DNA of 64,000 nucleotides from Diphasiastrum complanatum (Eukaryota > Streptophyta > Lycopodiopsida > Lycopodiales > Lycopodiaceae): NCBI GenBank assembly GCA_029204225.1, contig CM055108.1:1779463-1843462 (forward strand), read 5' to 3'. Of the stretch, positions 37,944 through 51,117 are shown in pieces. The stretch's first letter is position 1; each line of letters begins with the position of its first letter. The notes beneath the pieces were generated by a model. That model did not search any database, was not told where the DNA came from, and saw only the letters and a list, made by a program, of their open reading frames with translations. The translations under genes were made by a program, and so were the position numbers.

Positions 37944-38440
37944 CACAACAACACGTGCCGCGATTTGCGACGTGAATCGCGAGTTTAATTTTTTTTTAAT
38001 TCGTCGCGGACGTTGGAAAAACACGTCGCTATAAGGTCGTCGGAATCCGACGACTTTACAATACGTCGCAGTCCGACAGGCACGACGTGCCGGACACCAC
38101 AGAACCAAATTCCGGTGACGGCCACAGGTGCTGACCTGGATGTCGCATTGCGACGTATGACGTGGACGTCGGATTGCGACGTCCAAAGACGTCGCAAACT
38201 GTATGACTTGGCTGTCGGATTGCGACGTGCTAAAATTCAGTCGGATTCTGACGTCTGTAAACACATAATGATCCCAAAATTTTACCGACGGATGTCCGAC
38301 GCTCATCCGACGTATCCTTGGACGTCGGAATCCGACGTCCCATAAAGTTGTCGGAATCCGACGTCTGTTAACAGAATGATCAAAAAATATATCCGACGTC
38401 TATCCGACGCGTTAGGACGTCGGATTCCGACGTCCCAAAT
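37944..38440 (+). repeat. CACTA-1 terminal and subterminal repeats
   Basis: After the CACAAC terminus, at least seven copies of a near-palindrome of the type gtcggattccgacgtc occur (near 38040, 38168, 38213, 38240, 38325, 38350 and 38418), along with many half units gcgacgtc or tccgacg. In En/Spm elements such subterminal motifs are binding sites of the TnpA protein. Confidence 0.75.
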
Positions 38441-39062
38441 TAGGTAAAAAAAAATAAAAAATGCGTAAAAAACAGCGCACGCATTTTTCTCGGGCTGTTC
38501 TTGGAGTTGAGTTCTTGGAGAAGCGATGTTTTTGAATTGTTTTTAAAACAATATTTTTGAGTTGCATTCAACATCTGGATCAAACAACAAACTAAGCATG
38601 AGGTATTTTTCATTCTTAAACTACTTTTTATATTTTTATTGCATTACTTCATGTTCATTATGAATGACAATACTTCGTGCATTACTTCATGGCAATATTT
38701 TATTGCATTACTTCATGTTCAATATGCTTTGTGCACATCATAAATTTCATTTAGATTTTTAGATATAATATTGATTGTTGTTTTGAAATCCGACATTTCT
38801 TAGTTGATTATTACGTCAATCCACATCCCTAAATTTTACATTGCAATTTTTGAAAAACCAAAACATTGCACATATAAAAGCAATGGCAATATAGCACGAT
38901 CATTTGCGATAATAATATTTTTCATAATATAAATTAATGTATTACAAAATTGGTGCTTTAATGTCGCACGAGTCTTTCTAGATCTAACTAAAACTTATAG
39001 ACCTAATCTACTCGTCGTCGTCGTGACGTCCAGTCTGCATGAACACAAACAAACAAACTACA

Positions 39063-40029
39063 TTAATATTTAATGCTTGATTGTATTAAATTAAATAGAA
39101 TTGATGTCGAAATACAAACCACATTAGTATAAGTACAAAAACTAGTACTTACATTTGGAGGATGACCCTCGCTCTTTAGTTTGTCGACTAATGCGTCATA
39201 CGATTCCCTGAAGGCAAATTTGTACACCTCCTTAGTTGGCAGACGTCCATAGTCCGCCAACTATCCATGCATTCAATTGAAGTTGAAATTAATTTAGGGC
39301 TACATTGAAGCAGCTAGTCATAATGCATATTAAAAAATAAAAGCATATAAAATCAAAGATAAACTATAAGAGTAGAGTAAGTTCACTTACCATGCTTGCT
39401 TGCAATCCCGCCTTTCCGCTCGAGCCCAACCTAGGGTTGCCTATCCCATACATCTTAGCGACCGCAGCATCTTTCTGAATCTTGTGTTTATCTGTTGTTC
39501 GTTCATCCGCTTTCACACGGTTTTAATCATTTCTTGAACACCAGAGAGGCTTGAATTGCCCGTCCCTATAAGCTCGTCGTGCCATATCACAACGATGCCT
39601 AATCCATAAGCTCATATGCTTATGAATTTCCTTCTCGTCGAATTCCTCTTCTTGTTGGAATTCGTCACGAAGAATACCAATAACCAGTCGTTTATCGGCG
39701 GCAGGTTGTTCGGACCATTTACTAAATAATCTGTCGCCAAAATGACGTTGGCATAAAGAATAGAGTCAGTCCAAAACCACCCTTTCTTTTCTATTGGCAA
39801 TTATATTGCCTTGAGGATCCACGTCATAATAAGGATTTGTGGATGACTCTTCAGTGGGGGTGGGAGCCGCGGCCTCTTGTGAGGGACCACCCTCATTTTG
39901 GCTAAGCATATTTTGCAATTGTATTCTCTCAGGAGTTAATGATTCATATAAATTTTTTACAAAGTCTCCCGAGCTTTCACCACTGCCTGACCCCGACATG
40001 ATTACTACATTCATAAACATACAATACAT
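39063..40029 (-). pseudogene. Second ORF of CACTA-1 (tnpA-like), fragmentary
   Basis: Several minus-strand coding pieces read MSGSGSGESSGDFVKNLYES (from 39999), then an internal piece with WFWTDSILYANVILATDYLV, a stretch HKHMSLWIRHRCDMARRAY (about 39600) and GRLPTKEVYKFAFRESYDAL (about 39240). The layout and the R-L-P-T-K-E-type motif resemble Ptta/En/Spm plant transposase (Transposase_24-like) proteins, which act as the DNA-binding partner. Exon borders are unclear and frames change at least twice. A spliced but intact gene cannot be excluded. Confidence 0.5.
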
Positions 40030-40299
40030 TACAATAAACCCTAATATATTGAAATGAAGTAGAAAAGAAAATCAATTACAAAACTTTAATGCATATTGGA
40101 GTGGGACTTTCATACCTGTGTTAACAAAAGGAGAGAGATATGCATGTAGAGCTCGAACCTACACCAAGATTGGCATAAGAATCATGTAAGCGACAACGTA
40201 TAAGAATAGCTATATCTAAAAATTAAAACATTAGAATCATACAATAATTTTATGTTATTTGTGTTTTGTACTTGTGCATATATGCAGTTTATCACAACG

Positions 40300-43200
40300 A
40301 GATGAATTACATTCAGATCAGTTTAGCAATGAAGACAGTACTCAAGTTAACAGGGTAAGTAATAAACATGCATGTGTTCTTGTTCATAAAAACTTTGTTA
40401 TTATAAGTTAAAATATTGTGCTAAAGTGACATGTACTTGATTTTTGTTCTCGTAGAAAAATTATTTTCAAAATAAAATATGGTGCACATGCCTCAAGTGT
40501 GATGGACAAAAGATGCGTGAAAGACGCATTGTTGAAAATCATTTGTGAAAGTTTGGACAAAAAGAAGAAGGTCAACCATCGAATTTGGAAGACGTTGAGG
40601 TTTGTTGATTTTATATGATTATTTTTTATTATAATCTTCGTTAATCTATATATGTCACTTATGAAATTTGTTTCAAGTGTGTAGCCAATACATCGAATGC
40701 CATTTCACGGAGTTGATCCATCTGTGTTTAGTTACAATCAACGTCAAGTTTTGATAGACATAAGAAAACAAAGAATGAAACAGATTAAAGAGGCAAACAC
40801 AATTGGAAAAGAGAATAATCAACTTGATTCTAACGATTATGATGATGAGCTGCAACATGATGAAGCAATGCACAACATGTTTGAATCTTACTTTGAAACA
40901 AATGAGAATGATGATATGCATGCATCTTCTAATGAAAACGGAGATCATGAACAATTTGAGATGGATGAAGAGGAGATTCTCTTGCACAATGAGACAGACA
41001 CTCTTCTATATCTTGGAGCATCCATTTCGAGACTAGCTATGTCAATTCTTATTCTAAACCTTCAAGCAACATACAAATGGAGTGATTGTAGCGTGACATC
41101 TTTATTCGGGTACTTAACGCATAACACAACTATTATACTTTATAGCATATTTACATTAAATTAATTTTTTTTCTTTTCTAACAACTCACATTGCTCTTTT
41201 TTTAGGTTGTTGCATCGAATACTTCCAAAAGAAAATGTTATACCTAAAACACGAAAAGAAGCACAAAAGATGATGACCGTGCTTGGAATGGATTACGACA
41301 CAATACATGCATGTCCAGAAAACCATGTTCTATATAGAACTGAGCATTCAAAAAAGCTTCAATGTCTAATGTGTAACGCTTCACGTTTTTGAGATGACGT
41401 ACAAGGGGATAAAGTGCCACGAAAAGTGTTACGACAGTTTTCAATTATCCCACGATTGCAACGTTTATTTTGATGTAAATCTTTGGCACAACTAATGGAT
41501 TGGCATGTCAAAAACCGATCTACGGATGATGTGATGCGAGTAAAGTGATTCACTTGCATGGAAACATATTGAAGACCAATGGCCCGAGTTTAAAAACGAA
41601 CCTTGTAATTTGAGATTTGGCCTTGCTATGGATGGTGTAAATTCTTTTAGCGTTCAAGCGTCAACTTGGTCCACATGGCTAGTTGTGCTCGTTAATTACA
41701 ACATACCTCCATGGTTGAGTATTAAAACGGACACTTGTTATTGGCTTTATTGATTCCAGAAAAGTACAAGGCCAAGAACATGGATGTGAATCTTGCACCT
41801 TTGATCGATGAATTGTGCATTCTTTGGAATGGTATTCACTCTTACGACATCTCGAGACCTTTACAACAACGAAACTTTGTTGTTCGTGGAATTGTAATGT
41901 GGATGATGCATGACTACCTCGGTTTAAGCGAATGTTCAGGTATCTATATAATGAATCTAATATGTTTTAGGGTTTAACATTTGAGTATATTTAACTAAGC
42001 TTATGTTTAATTTGGTTTATGAACTATGCAGGTTTTACCACATCGGGTTACAACGCATGTTATATTTGTGGACCACTTTTGGAGGGTCGACATAGCACAA
42101 ATATGTTAAAAAAAGTGGTGTACGAAAATCAGCGCAAATACTTGCCGCCTGATCATCCTTTTCGAAGATTGAATAGGCAATTTTTTGGAGGGCGAGGAGA
42201 TAATCCTCTAACTACACCACCACCCCCACGCATGGGAGTAGCGGAATGGCATGGTGAATGGCTTAAACATCACGACGTTGATTCTTCATGGAATGAATCC
42301 ATTGATGGTATGAAATGGTTGTCTATTTTTCATAAATTACCCTATTGGAAGAATTTATTGATAAACCATCTATTGGATCCTATGCACATATTCAAAAACG
42401 TCGGTGAATCCTTATGGAACCACATCATTGGCATGAAAGACAACTCCGCAGTTCGTAAAGATCTACAAGCGGCCGATGTGAAAAGACCCTATTGGATTCA
42501 ATACACCGAAGGTGGAGATGAGATTATACCTAGTGTGTCGTGGATTCTTACAAAAGAGCAACTCTCATATGTTAAACATGTCATAAAACAAATGAGAACT
42601 CCAACAGGCTATGCACATTCTTTATGCAAGTCATTTACCAAAGATGGTAAATTAAGTGGATTGAAATCACATGATTGGCATAAGATGTTGCAATTCATAC
42701 TTTCACTTTCTATTCGAGGTCTCTTCAAAGATGACGTACAAAATACGCTTTACAATTTGTCATCGATGATTAGGTTTGTATATTTTTTCAAGCACTTGTA
42801 TAAATATGTGATATTTTAATTTTTTATGTGTTAAACAACCTAATGTACTATCAATCTTGCTGGTGGATTTCCTCAAAAGAAATAAAAAATAGTGAATTGG
42901 ATTCCATGAAAATCCAAATGATTGAAATGGTATGTTTGTTGGAAAGAGATTTTTCAGCTTCCTTTTTGGATATACAAGTTCATCTTCTAGTGCATTTGGT
43001 CAAAGAAGTATCAATTGTAGGATCTGTGCCCACGAGATGGATGTTCTACCTTGAGCGCTTTATGAAAGTTTTAAAGGGCTTTGTGAGACAAAAGGCAAGG
43101 CCAGAAGGTAGCATTGCAGAAAGTTGGCTTGTATAGGAATCTTTGTTTTATATCACCGAAATAATCTCACAATTGCATCCTGCAAGTCCAAAAATGTGGT

Positions 43201-44245
43201 GTGAAGAAAAAGATGAACGTGTTAAGGGTGAAGTACCACAAGGAAATGGTGTGCAAAAAAGACTTTCACCTCAATTAAAAGAAAAAATTGACAGATTCAT
43301 ACTATATAATTGTGGACAAATGGAAAAGTGGATTTCAAAGTATGAAGAAGCCAAAAAGGAAAGAAACATAACATTGAAACGAAGAAGAAATATCAATCGA
43401 AGAAGAAGAAGGGTGTTGGAGAACGACGAACCTTTGGAGCCTTTACCTTCAAAATGCTCTCATGAATGGGTTTTTGATACGATGCTAAAAGCATCCGAAA
43501 ACGGAGAAGAAGTGACCGAATTAGAATGGGAATTTGTTCGCGGATGTGGATGGAAGGTTAGTGTAATATTGTTTATGTAAAGTTTTGTTTTTGTACTACT
43601 CAATATATGAATAGTATTTCTAATTACACACATTTGTCTTTTTTTTTTGTGTTTTAGTATACATCATACACTGCCATGTGGGCATATGGACACCATTCCC
43701 GTGTTGAGATAGTTGACAACAAGCGACGTACATATGATTGTGGTTTAATGGCCAACTTTCAACAAGAGAGTCGTTCTAGTGCGAGAGACCCTAATATCAT
43801 TTCGAGTGACCTAGACTATGTCGGCACATTGCAACATATTTATGAAGTCGATTACGGGACGACAAATACTTTATTTTTGATGTAAAATGGTTTAAGGTTA
43901 TCTATCGTGGAAGCAACGCCACGATTAGAAACAATAACTCAAAGTTTTTTCAAATCGACTCAACAGAATGTATATTGATGGACTCTCATGACACTTTAGT
44001 ATTGCCACGACATTGCGAACAAGTGAGACTCTAAAATTTCAATGTCATTAATATTCGCAATCCAATTATTTATGTATCAATCTTATAATACTAACTTAAT
44101 TTTTTTTAATTCTTTGGCAGATTATATTCCAACCAGATCGAATAGACCCAAGATGGTGGTATGTGATTAACTTAATGCAAGAAAACGACGCGTGTTTGAA
44201 GGAAAAGATATTGCTGAATTGGATACACACGACGAACCCTAAATC
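40300..44245 (+). pseudogene. CACTA-1 tnpD-type transposase, multi-exon, damaged
   Basis: A transposase-associated zinc domain lies at about 40470-40560 (IWCTCLKCDG, then an early stop). An acidic segment at 40697-41030 precedes a Transposase_21-like core at 41205-41975 (RKVLRQFSIIPRLQRLF and RFGLAMDGVNSFS read in shifting frames). It continues at 42019-42775 (TTSGYNACYICGPLLEGRHS, LLINHLLDPMHIFKNVGES) and in a DUF4218-like part at 42855-43230 (DIQVHLLVHLVKEVSIVG). A DUF4216-like part lies at 43676-44010 (RTYDCGLMANFQ, LQHIYEVDYG) and the tail at 44140-44210 (IDPRWWYVINLM). An in-frame TAG at 43134 and several frameshifts make it inactive. The intron at 41940-42030 keeps GT-AG. Confidence 0.82.
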
Positions 44246-44335
44246 TTAATCAAATCACACACACACTCTCTCTCTTTCTTCATTATCTTAAATTCAAAAT
44301 GCAAGACACAATACATACACACTTCTTCCCTTTTC

Positions 44336-44879
<544 letters not shown>

Positions 44880-44998
44880 AATTACAAATCTAATAATCAT
44901 AAATCTACTATCCTAAATAATACTAATAATCTATTATAAGACCATTCAAAACCATTTTAAATCAATGCAAAATTTAAACACACACACACACACACACA

Positions 44999-45500
44999 CT
45001 CCATCTCTTTTGTTCTTTCACACTCTCTATCTTCTCTTCAAAGAAACAAACAAACATCAACCTCAAACAAACAAACAAAACGCAACGGGTGGATGCAGGT
45101 TTGGTGATGGAGTGTGGTTGCAACGGTGGAATGCAGGTGTTGCAGTGTGATGCGGTGTGAGGGCAGCTGTTGCAATGGAGTGCGGAAGGTGTGTTGAATG
45201 TGATGGCATGCGGTCAGATGCGGAGGTGAGGAAGCATTGCGTACCTCATATTGTCAAATAAATACATAAGTAAACACGTTACAGAAGAAAATATTGAACA
45301 ATAAGCGAAAAAGAGTTATTTTAAAAGGTATTGACAAGCTTTCAACAAGTGGGGTTCAACGGAAAAAAAAAAAAAAAGAATATATGCTTTCAAGTAAGAT
45401 TTTGTTTTGAGCTGTTCGTGTGTTTTGTTTCATCTAACACATCAATGATTGTGAATTGTTTTTTTCTAAATCTTATTTTTATTTTGCAGATCAGCTTTAG
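44999..45500. other. Spacer with TG/G-rich tract, nothing coding
   Basis: 45080-45235 is rich in gtgg/atgcgg words. No CACTA end was found. Confidence 0.4.
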
Positions 45501-45578
45501 TCCCCAATCAAAATCTGAAAGACAAGGACATGATCCGGTACTCTAGTGAATCAAGTTCATTAGTTATGCCACGTCATA

Positions 45579-48500
45579 CTAGACATGACCCATAATGTAA
45601 TTAATGACCTTGTGAGGCCTAGACACACTAATTGGAGTTAGTACAGTTTGCAAATAGTAATATCTGTAGAGAAGTGCCATGCCATCATGTGAAAACATGA
45701 TTAAATCTAGTATTTCATGCGATAAAACACATCTACGTAGAATATTGTCTGATCCACGACGATATAATTGTCCTGCAATCAATTGATAAGGTTGAGCCTT
45801 ATGAATCAATTGCCTCTTCTATACTTTTTTCAAAGAGTCATTCAGTTGTCCTAGCATCAGGTACACAACAATATTCATTGCCCACTCAAGTACTGCTTCT
45901 ACATAGAACAATGCAGCATCTGATAGTTCATCACAGTATTAACTGGTGCGGATTCAATTCGAGAAATGGGATCGGCTAGATAATGTTGCTTCCCCTTTCG
46001 AACCACAGTTCAAAAGTCAAATTCAGTCAATAACATTAACCATCTTGCAATATGTCCAGTATTGCACGTCTTGTTTAGCAAGTAAAATAACGGATGATGA
46101 TCCGTATAAAATGCAAAGTGTGTTTCCATGAGGTAATGACAAAATTTTTGAACAGAAAAAATCATGGCTAACGCTTCACGTTTTGTTGTTAAATAGTTCT
46201 TCTCCGGATCTGTAAGTTGTCTGCTTGCAAATCGTATACGATAGTCCTTCTTATAGTCACCTCGCTGCGTCAAAACTGATCCAATGTCGTATTTCAAGGC
46301 ATATGTGTGAACATGAAATTCAACCGTCCAATCTGGAGAACGCAGTATCGGTGCTGAAGTTAATGCTTTTTTTAATTTTACAAAGACTTCTAACGTCTCT
46401 ACTATCCAAATAGGAACAATAGTCAATTTATATATAGGTCATGCTAAATCCGCAAAGAAGATAATAAAAATTCGATAGTAGTTCCCATGACCCATAAACA
46501 CAAACTCCATAAATCGTTGTTGGCAGTGGCAATTCCATAATAACCTTGATTTTAGAATAACCTGTGGCAATGCCATGTCTCGATATCACATGCCCAAGCA
46601 CAACTTCGTGGGATACCCATATCTGACATTTTTCTGGATTTAGAAAAATTTGATATTTGCGACATCTTTCAAATACTTTCTCCAATCGTTCTAGGTGGTC
46701 TGTATCTCTATTATGGACTCCTAGATCATCCAAGTATATTTCAAGAAATTTTTGTAGATAATCTTTAAAAGCAAATTGCATTACTCTTTGGAACAAACTT
46801 GGTGCATTACAGAGTCCAAACGACATTACTTTGTAAGCATAGGTACCCCATTCTATTGCAAAAGCTGTTTTGTGGCGATCTGCAGTTGCAATCTCAACCT
46901 GGTTGTAACCACTAAATCCATCCAGGAAACTATAAGCTTCCGCTCCAGCAAGGCGATCCAAAATGCTTTCAGTTGAAGGTAACGTAAAGTGATTCTTCCG
47001 CGTCACTTTGTTCAAAGCCTTGAGATTCACACAAATTCTCAATTTTCCATTCTTCTTAGGAACAATGACAATCGGTAAAACCCATTTGGTATGCTCGATC
47101 TCATAAATGAAATTGGCGTCAAGCAGTCTCTAAAGCTCTTTCTTTATCAGATCCGTAACATTAGGATTACAACGATAGAACTTATTAACCTTTGGAACTG
47201 CATTAGGTACTAAAGGTATGGTATGTTCAATAACTGATGTCAAAATACCCTTCAGATCTTGATAAGTCCATGCAAAGCAATCTTGATACTTAATAAGTAA
47301 CATTCGGAGTGCTTGATATTGTTCAGGATTAAGTTGTGATCCAACTTATACAATCTTTTCTGGTTCTCTGATTCAACAAGATTCATTGGTTGTGTCCTAG
47401 CTGGGCCATCATAAACATCTTTTGATTCTGAAACCTGCTCTTTGGGTTCACGATGTGCTTTAGGTAACATGATAACCACATCATCCGGTGTATAACGTTT
47501 AAAATGTTTGGGCATATCATGCTGGACTACCTTTGCTTGTTCTTTGTCGAAAGGACTTGTCTTGGATCTTCGCTTAGCCTTCTTAACAGGAATTGATCGT
47601 GGAGGTGAGGACTTCTTAGACGATGATGTCTTGCTAGAATTTTGGCTTGTAAAATCATCCTTGATTGTCCCTTCGCCTTTATCTAGTAAGGGTAACACAT
47701 TTTTTGAATCAATCTTTTGAAAAAAAAATTTCTATTCGGGACCATATTATAATGTTGCTTGGCTTGTTTCTTCGCCATTGATCCTGTGATCCTGTCTTCC
47801 TTCAATATAGCTGTTCTAAGCGATTTTATTGTTGGTTCATCAAGAACATTACGCACTCCAAATCTGGTCGGATCCATATGACTTAGATTCTGCTTATCAG
47901 TAAGTTTTGCATTGTCATCATAAGTCAAGGCATGACTCACAAGAATGAGATCATCTTCAATCGGATCTGGTATAGGTTCCATTGATATCCAAGCTACATT
48001 CAGCACATTCAATGGAAAAGTGATCGGTGTATCCAAAGTTTGATCCAATAATAAAATCTCACTCAAATCTGACTGATTATCTTGTTGACACATATATCTT
48101 GTTGTACAATCAATCGTTGCAAGAGCTTCATTCCAGTTGACAGTATCCGTTTGAGAATCGTAGTAAACTCCCAAATTTTTCTCTGGTCGGTCACAAGTAT
48201 GATCCGTTGTTGATGAATCATCATCCTCTTTTTGAACCACTGGTTTGATAGTCCAAGTTGCAGGATCAACTTTGACTGCAGGTTCACGATTTTCAAAAGT
48301 GATTTTCCCGGTATCTCAGTTATGAATTACTTGCGTAACTCGTAAACATGGATGTCCCAATAGGACTCGGTAGAAATTTGGTGCTTCTGATAAGTCCATT
48401 ACTACAAAAGTCATGACAAACTGTACTCCCGCAATTCTGACAGGTATATCTTCAACCATTCCTCGTGGACAAACTGTTGTTTGATCAGCTAGCTTAATGG

Positions 48501-49495
48501 CAAAAGTCATAGACTTGATCTTTGTAAGGCCCCATTTTGCACATAGCTTTGTAGAAATCAGGTTAATTCCTGAACCGCCATCTATCACGGTTACTTCCTT
48601 AGAAAATTGTCTATGTTGTATCGGTAGAGTGATATTTTTTTGTTTACTTTCCCAAGCGGCTCCGACATGGAGTACTTCATTAGATTCTTCAAATCCAACA
48701 CAAAAAAGTGGCTCTTGATGGACTTCTGGTTCTACATGAGCTAACTTTTGTGCTAAGACTTCTTTTGCTTCTGGCACCAGCTTCAAGAACTCTCCCAATG
48801 AAATATTGATCTTGCTAGACAAAATATTCATGAGCAATTTTGTTTGCGGCACTTCCGGTTCAGTCATTTGAAAGGTTCTTCATGATAATGCAACTGATCG
48901 TTCCTATCTATACGTGAATTTTTTGGTGGCTGCAATGGTGAAGAACGAACTTCAGTTGTTGCTTTAGCAGCCTCAAGCTTCTCTTCTTCTTGTAGATGTT
49001 TAATCCATTGCATCATATCCTGATATCTTCTTTTTTCTGCATGAAGATTTGGATAAACTTTAGATGATGTTGGTATATCAGTTAACAGTATAGAATCAGC
49101 AGGTACTAGATCCGCAACTGGTTCTTTTTGCTTCTATGCTCTGGTGACCACCATCAAGGGTACACTAGGTTTATTTTGAGATACTGGTCTTCTCTTGATT
49201 GTTATTAAATTTACAGGAGCTATAGCTGGTGGTGGCTTCGGTCTTGCTGGACAGTCTTTATAGCAATGCCCATAACCACAGTCACGACAAAATGGTACAA
49301 ATTTCTCTTTATTTGGACATTCTACAACTCTGTGATTTTCTCCACATCTAGTGGTGCTCTGGTCCAGTTCCTAGATGCTTGTTGTTGCGCGGCAGCATAA
49401 ATAGCATACTGTTATGAAGATCCACCTTCTTGATCATCACCATAGTTCCATTGTTCGGTACTTCTGTACGGTTCTGGTTCCATCAAATGATTATT
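45579..49495 (-). pseudogene. Gypsy D gag-protease-RT-RNase H remnant
   Basis: Read right to left. A zinc knuckle lies at about 49330-49240 (CRDCGYGHCYKDCP). A protease domain at 48867-48316 carries DGGSGINLIS and VVMDLSEAPNFYRVLLGHP. A linker (48240-47252) follows, then RT at 47060-46428 (LRICVNLKALNKVTR, SFLDGFSGYNQVEI, YLDDLGVHNRD), RNase H at 46426-46010 (ASRQLTDPEKNYLTTKREAL, FYTDHHPLFYLL) and the start of integrase at about 45810-45720 (GQLYRRGSDNILRRC). Frames break at about 48310, 47700, 47340 and 46427. No LTR was seen, so both ends are truncated. It is the only copy in the window that keeps gypsy RT. Confidence 0.88.
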
Positions 49496-50757
49496 GACGA
49501 GTTGGAAGATTTGTAGAAGGGGATAAAAGCATATGAAATTTTGCGCCCCTTACATGAGAGGGAGTTTACACTACATGCCATTGTAATGTGGACAATGCAT
49601 GACTATCCAGGATTAGGTGAATGCTTAGGTAATCATTCAAACAATATCTATCTTGTGTACATAGGAGTTTGTTTACAGTTACATACAACTAGTAATTCTT
49701 GACATTTACATGATATACTACAATGGCTATAATTATTCTTTGACATATACTTTTTTTAATAGTGATTGATAGTATCCATTTGTTGGGCAGGCTTTCAAAC
49801 GGCTGGAAAAAATGCTTGTTTTTTTGTGCGGGCCAAATCTTGTGGGAAGATACTCTTTTAGTCTCAAAAAAGTGGTTTATGAAAATCATCGTAAATACTT
49901 GCATGAAGGCCATTCATTCAGAGACACTCATAGAAGAGGTTTTGGAGGAAGAGTTGAGAGAGAGATGCCTCCAAAGAGGATGTCCGTAAAAGATTGGCGA
50001 ATACTATGGGACAAATCTCAAGCAAAGCCAATCGATGGTATGAAAAGATTATCTATATTTCATCGTTTGGAATATTGGAATAACCTTTTGATTAATCACC
50101 TACTTGATCCCATGCACATATTTAAAAATGTGGGTGAATCTATTTGGAAACACTTGATTGGTGAAAAAGATACCATTGCTGCAAGGCACGATCTAAAAGA
50201 ATCAAACACCAAAAAAGAATATTGGATAAAGGATGGTGAAGTTCATGCTCCAAAAGTACCTTGGATATTCACTAAGGAGGAGCTTAACCATGTGCGCTCC
50301 ATTATTCATGACATTAGAACACCAACTGGTTTTGCCCATTCTCTACGGTCATCATTCACAGTGGATGGAAAGTTGCAAGGTCTCAAATCTCATGATTGGC
50401 TAAAGATGATTCAATTCATCTATCCATTGTCAATTCATGGGTGCTTGTCAAAAGATATTTGTGAGACCATATACAAACTATCAATTATTATTAGGTATTT
50501 ACATGTACTTGGTACATTTTTTTATTTAGTATTTATTGATTGGAAATTCAAATAGACATAAAATGGATTGAATATGTTGCAGATGGATGTGTTCAAAAGA
50601 ACTTCGTGAGCTGGATTTTCGCAAGAGACATGAGGATATGGTGGAGATTGTGTGCATGTTTGAGAGATATTTTTCGACTTCCATCATGGACTCACAAGTG
50701 CATTTATTGGTGCACTTGGTTGAAGAAGTTTCTATTGTTGGTCCAGTGCACACTAGG
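49496..50757 (+). pseudogene. CACTA-2 transposase fragment, three exons visible
   Basis: Exon pieces lie at 49511-49628 (LHAIVMWTMHDYPGLGECL), 49791-50494 (FGGRVEREMPPKRM, LLINHLLDPMHIFKNVGESI, RTPTGFAHSLRSSF) and 50581-50757 (KRHEDMVEIVCMFERYFSTS, VHLLVHLVEEVSIVG). GT-AG introns sit at the same places as in CACTA-1. A one-base indel lies near 49815. The following exon is absent. CACTA-1 and CACTA-2 are clearly diverged at protein level. Confidence 0.82.
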
Positions 50758-50907
50758 TATAAGTGCATAAATTATCTTTTGCATGTGTATTTAAACTAAA
50801 TCAATTGATACATGAACTCATTAAATAAAACACTTATTTTCCAAAGCTGCTTTCCGCCGCCAACCTTCCCTCCCAAACATTTGCCGGAATTTTCAAAATT
50901 CAATTTT

Positions 50908-51117
50908 GCGTGGATTATCCATGCGTGGATAATCCACGCGCATAAATTTTTCGGTGCCGTGTCAAAAAAACATCGGTAGACTGGCCGAAGGCGTGTTCAA
51001 ATTTTTTTTGGAGTGGATAACCATGCGTGGATGTTCCACACAAACAAAATTTTGAAAAATCAACTAAGTGTTCGCGTGGATACTCTACGTGGATAAACAC
51101 AGAGTTTTCTAGTTGTG
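50908..51117 (+). repeat. CACTA-2 subterminal repeats and 3' terminal repeat
   Basis: Inverted and direct copies of cgtggataatccacgc lie at 50908-50940, with variants at 51012-51045 and 51071-51100. The element ends at ctagttgtg (51117). The next three bases, aac, are the candidate 3-bp target duplication, but the other side is lost. Confidence 0.7.

Larger units (their letters stand above)
49496..51117 (+). mobile_element. CACTA-2: 5'-truncated, internally deleted CACTA element
   Basis: It begins inside the transposase at the junction with gypsy D and ends at a terminal repeat whose minus-strand reading is CACAACTAGAAAACTC. The transposase stops after the DUF4218-like exon (50757). Within 150 bases the subterminal repeat region begins, so the C-terminal transposase has been deleted. 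Subterminal motifs (gcgtggata/tatccacgc) differ from those of CACTA-1, indicating another family. Confidence 0.75.

Noticed and set aside
37863-38345. Open frames across the CACTA-1 left end
   Set aside because: They arise from the palindromic subterminal repeats, which keep frames open on both strands.
44228-44250. Telomere-like aaccctaaatc
   Set aside because: A single partial unit at the end of the transposase, not an array.
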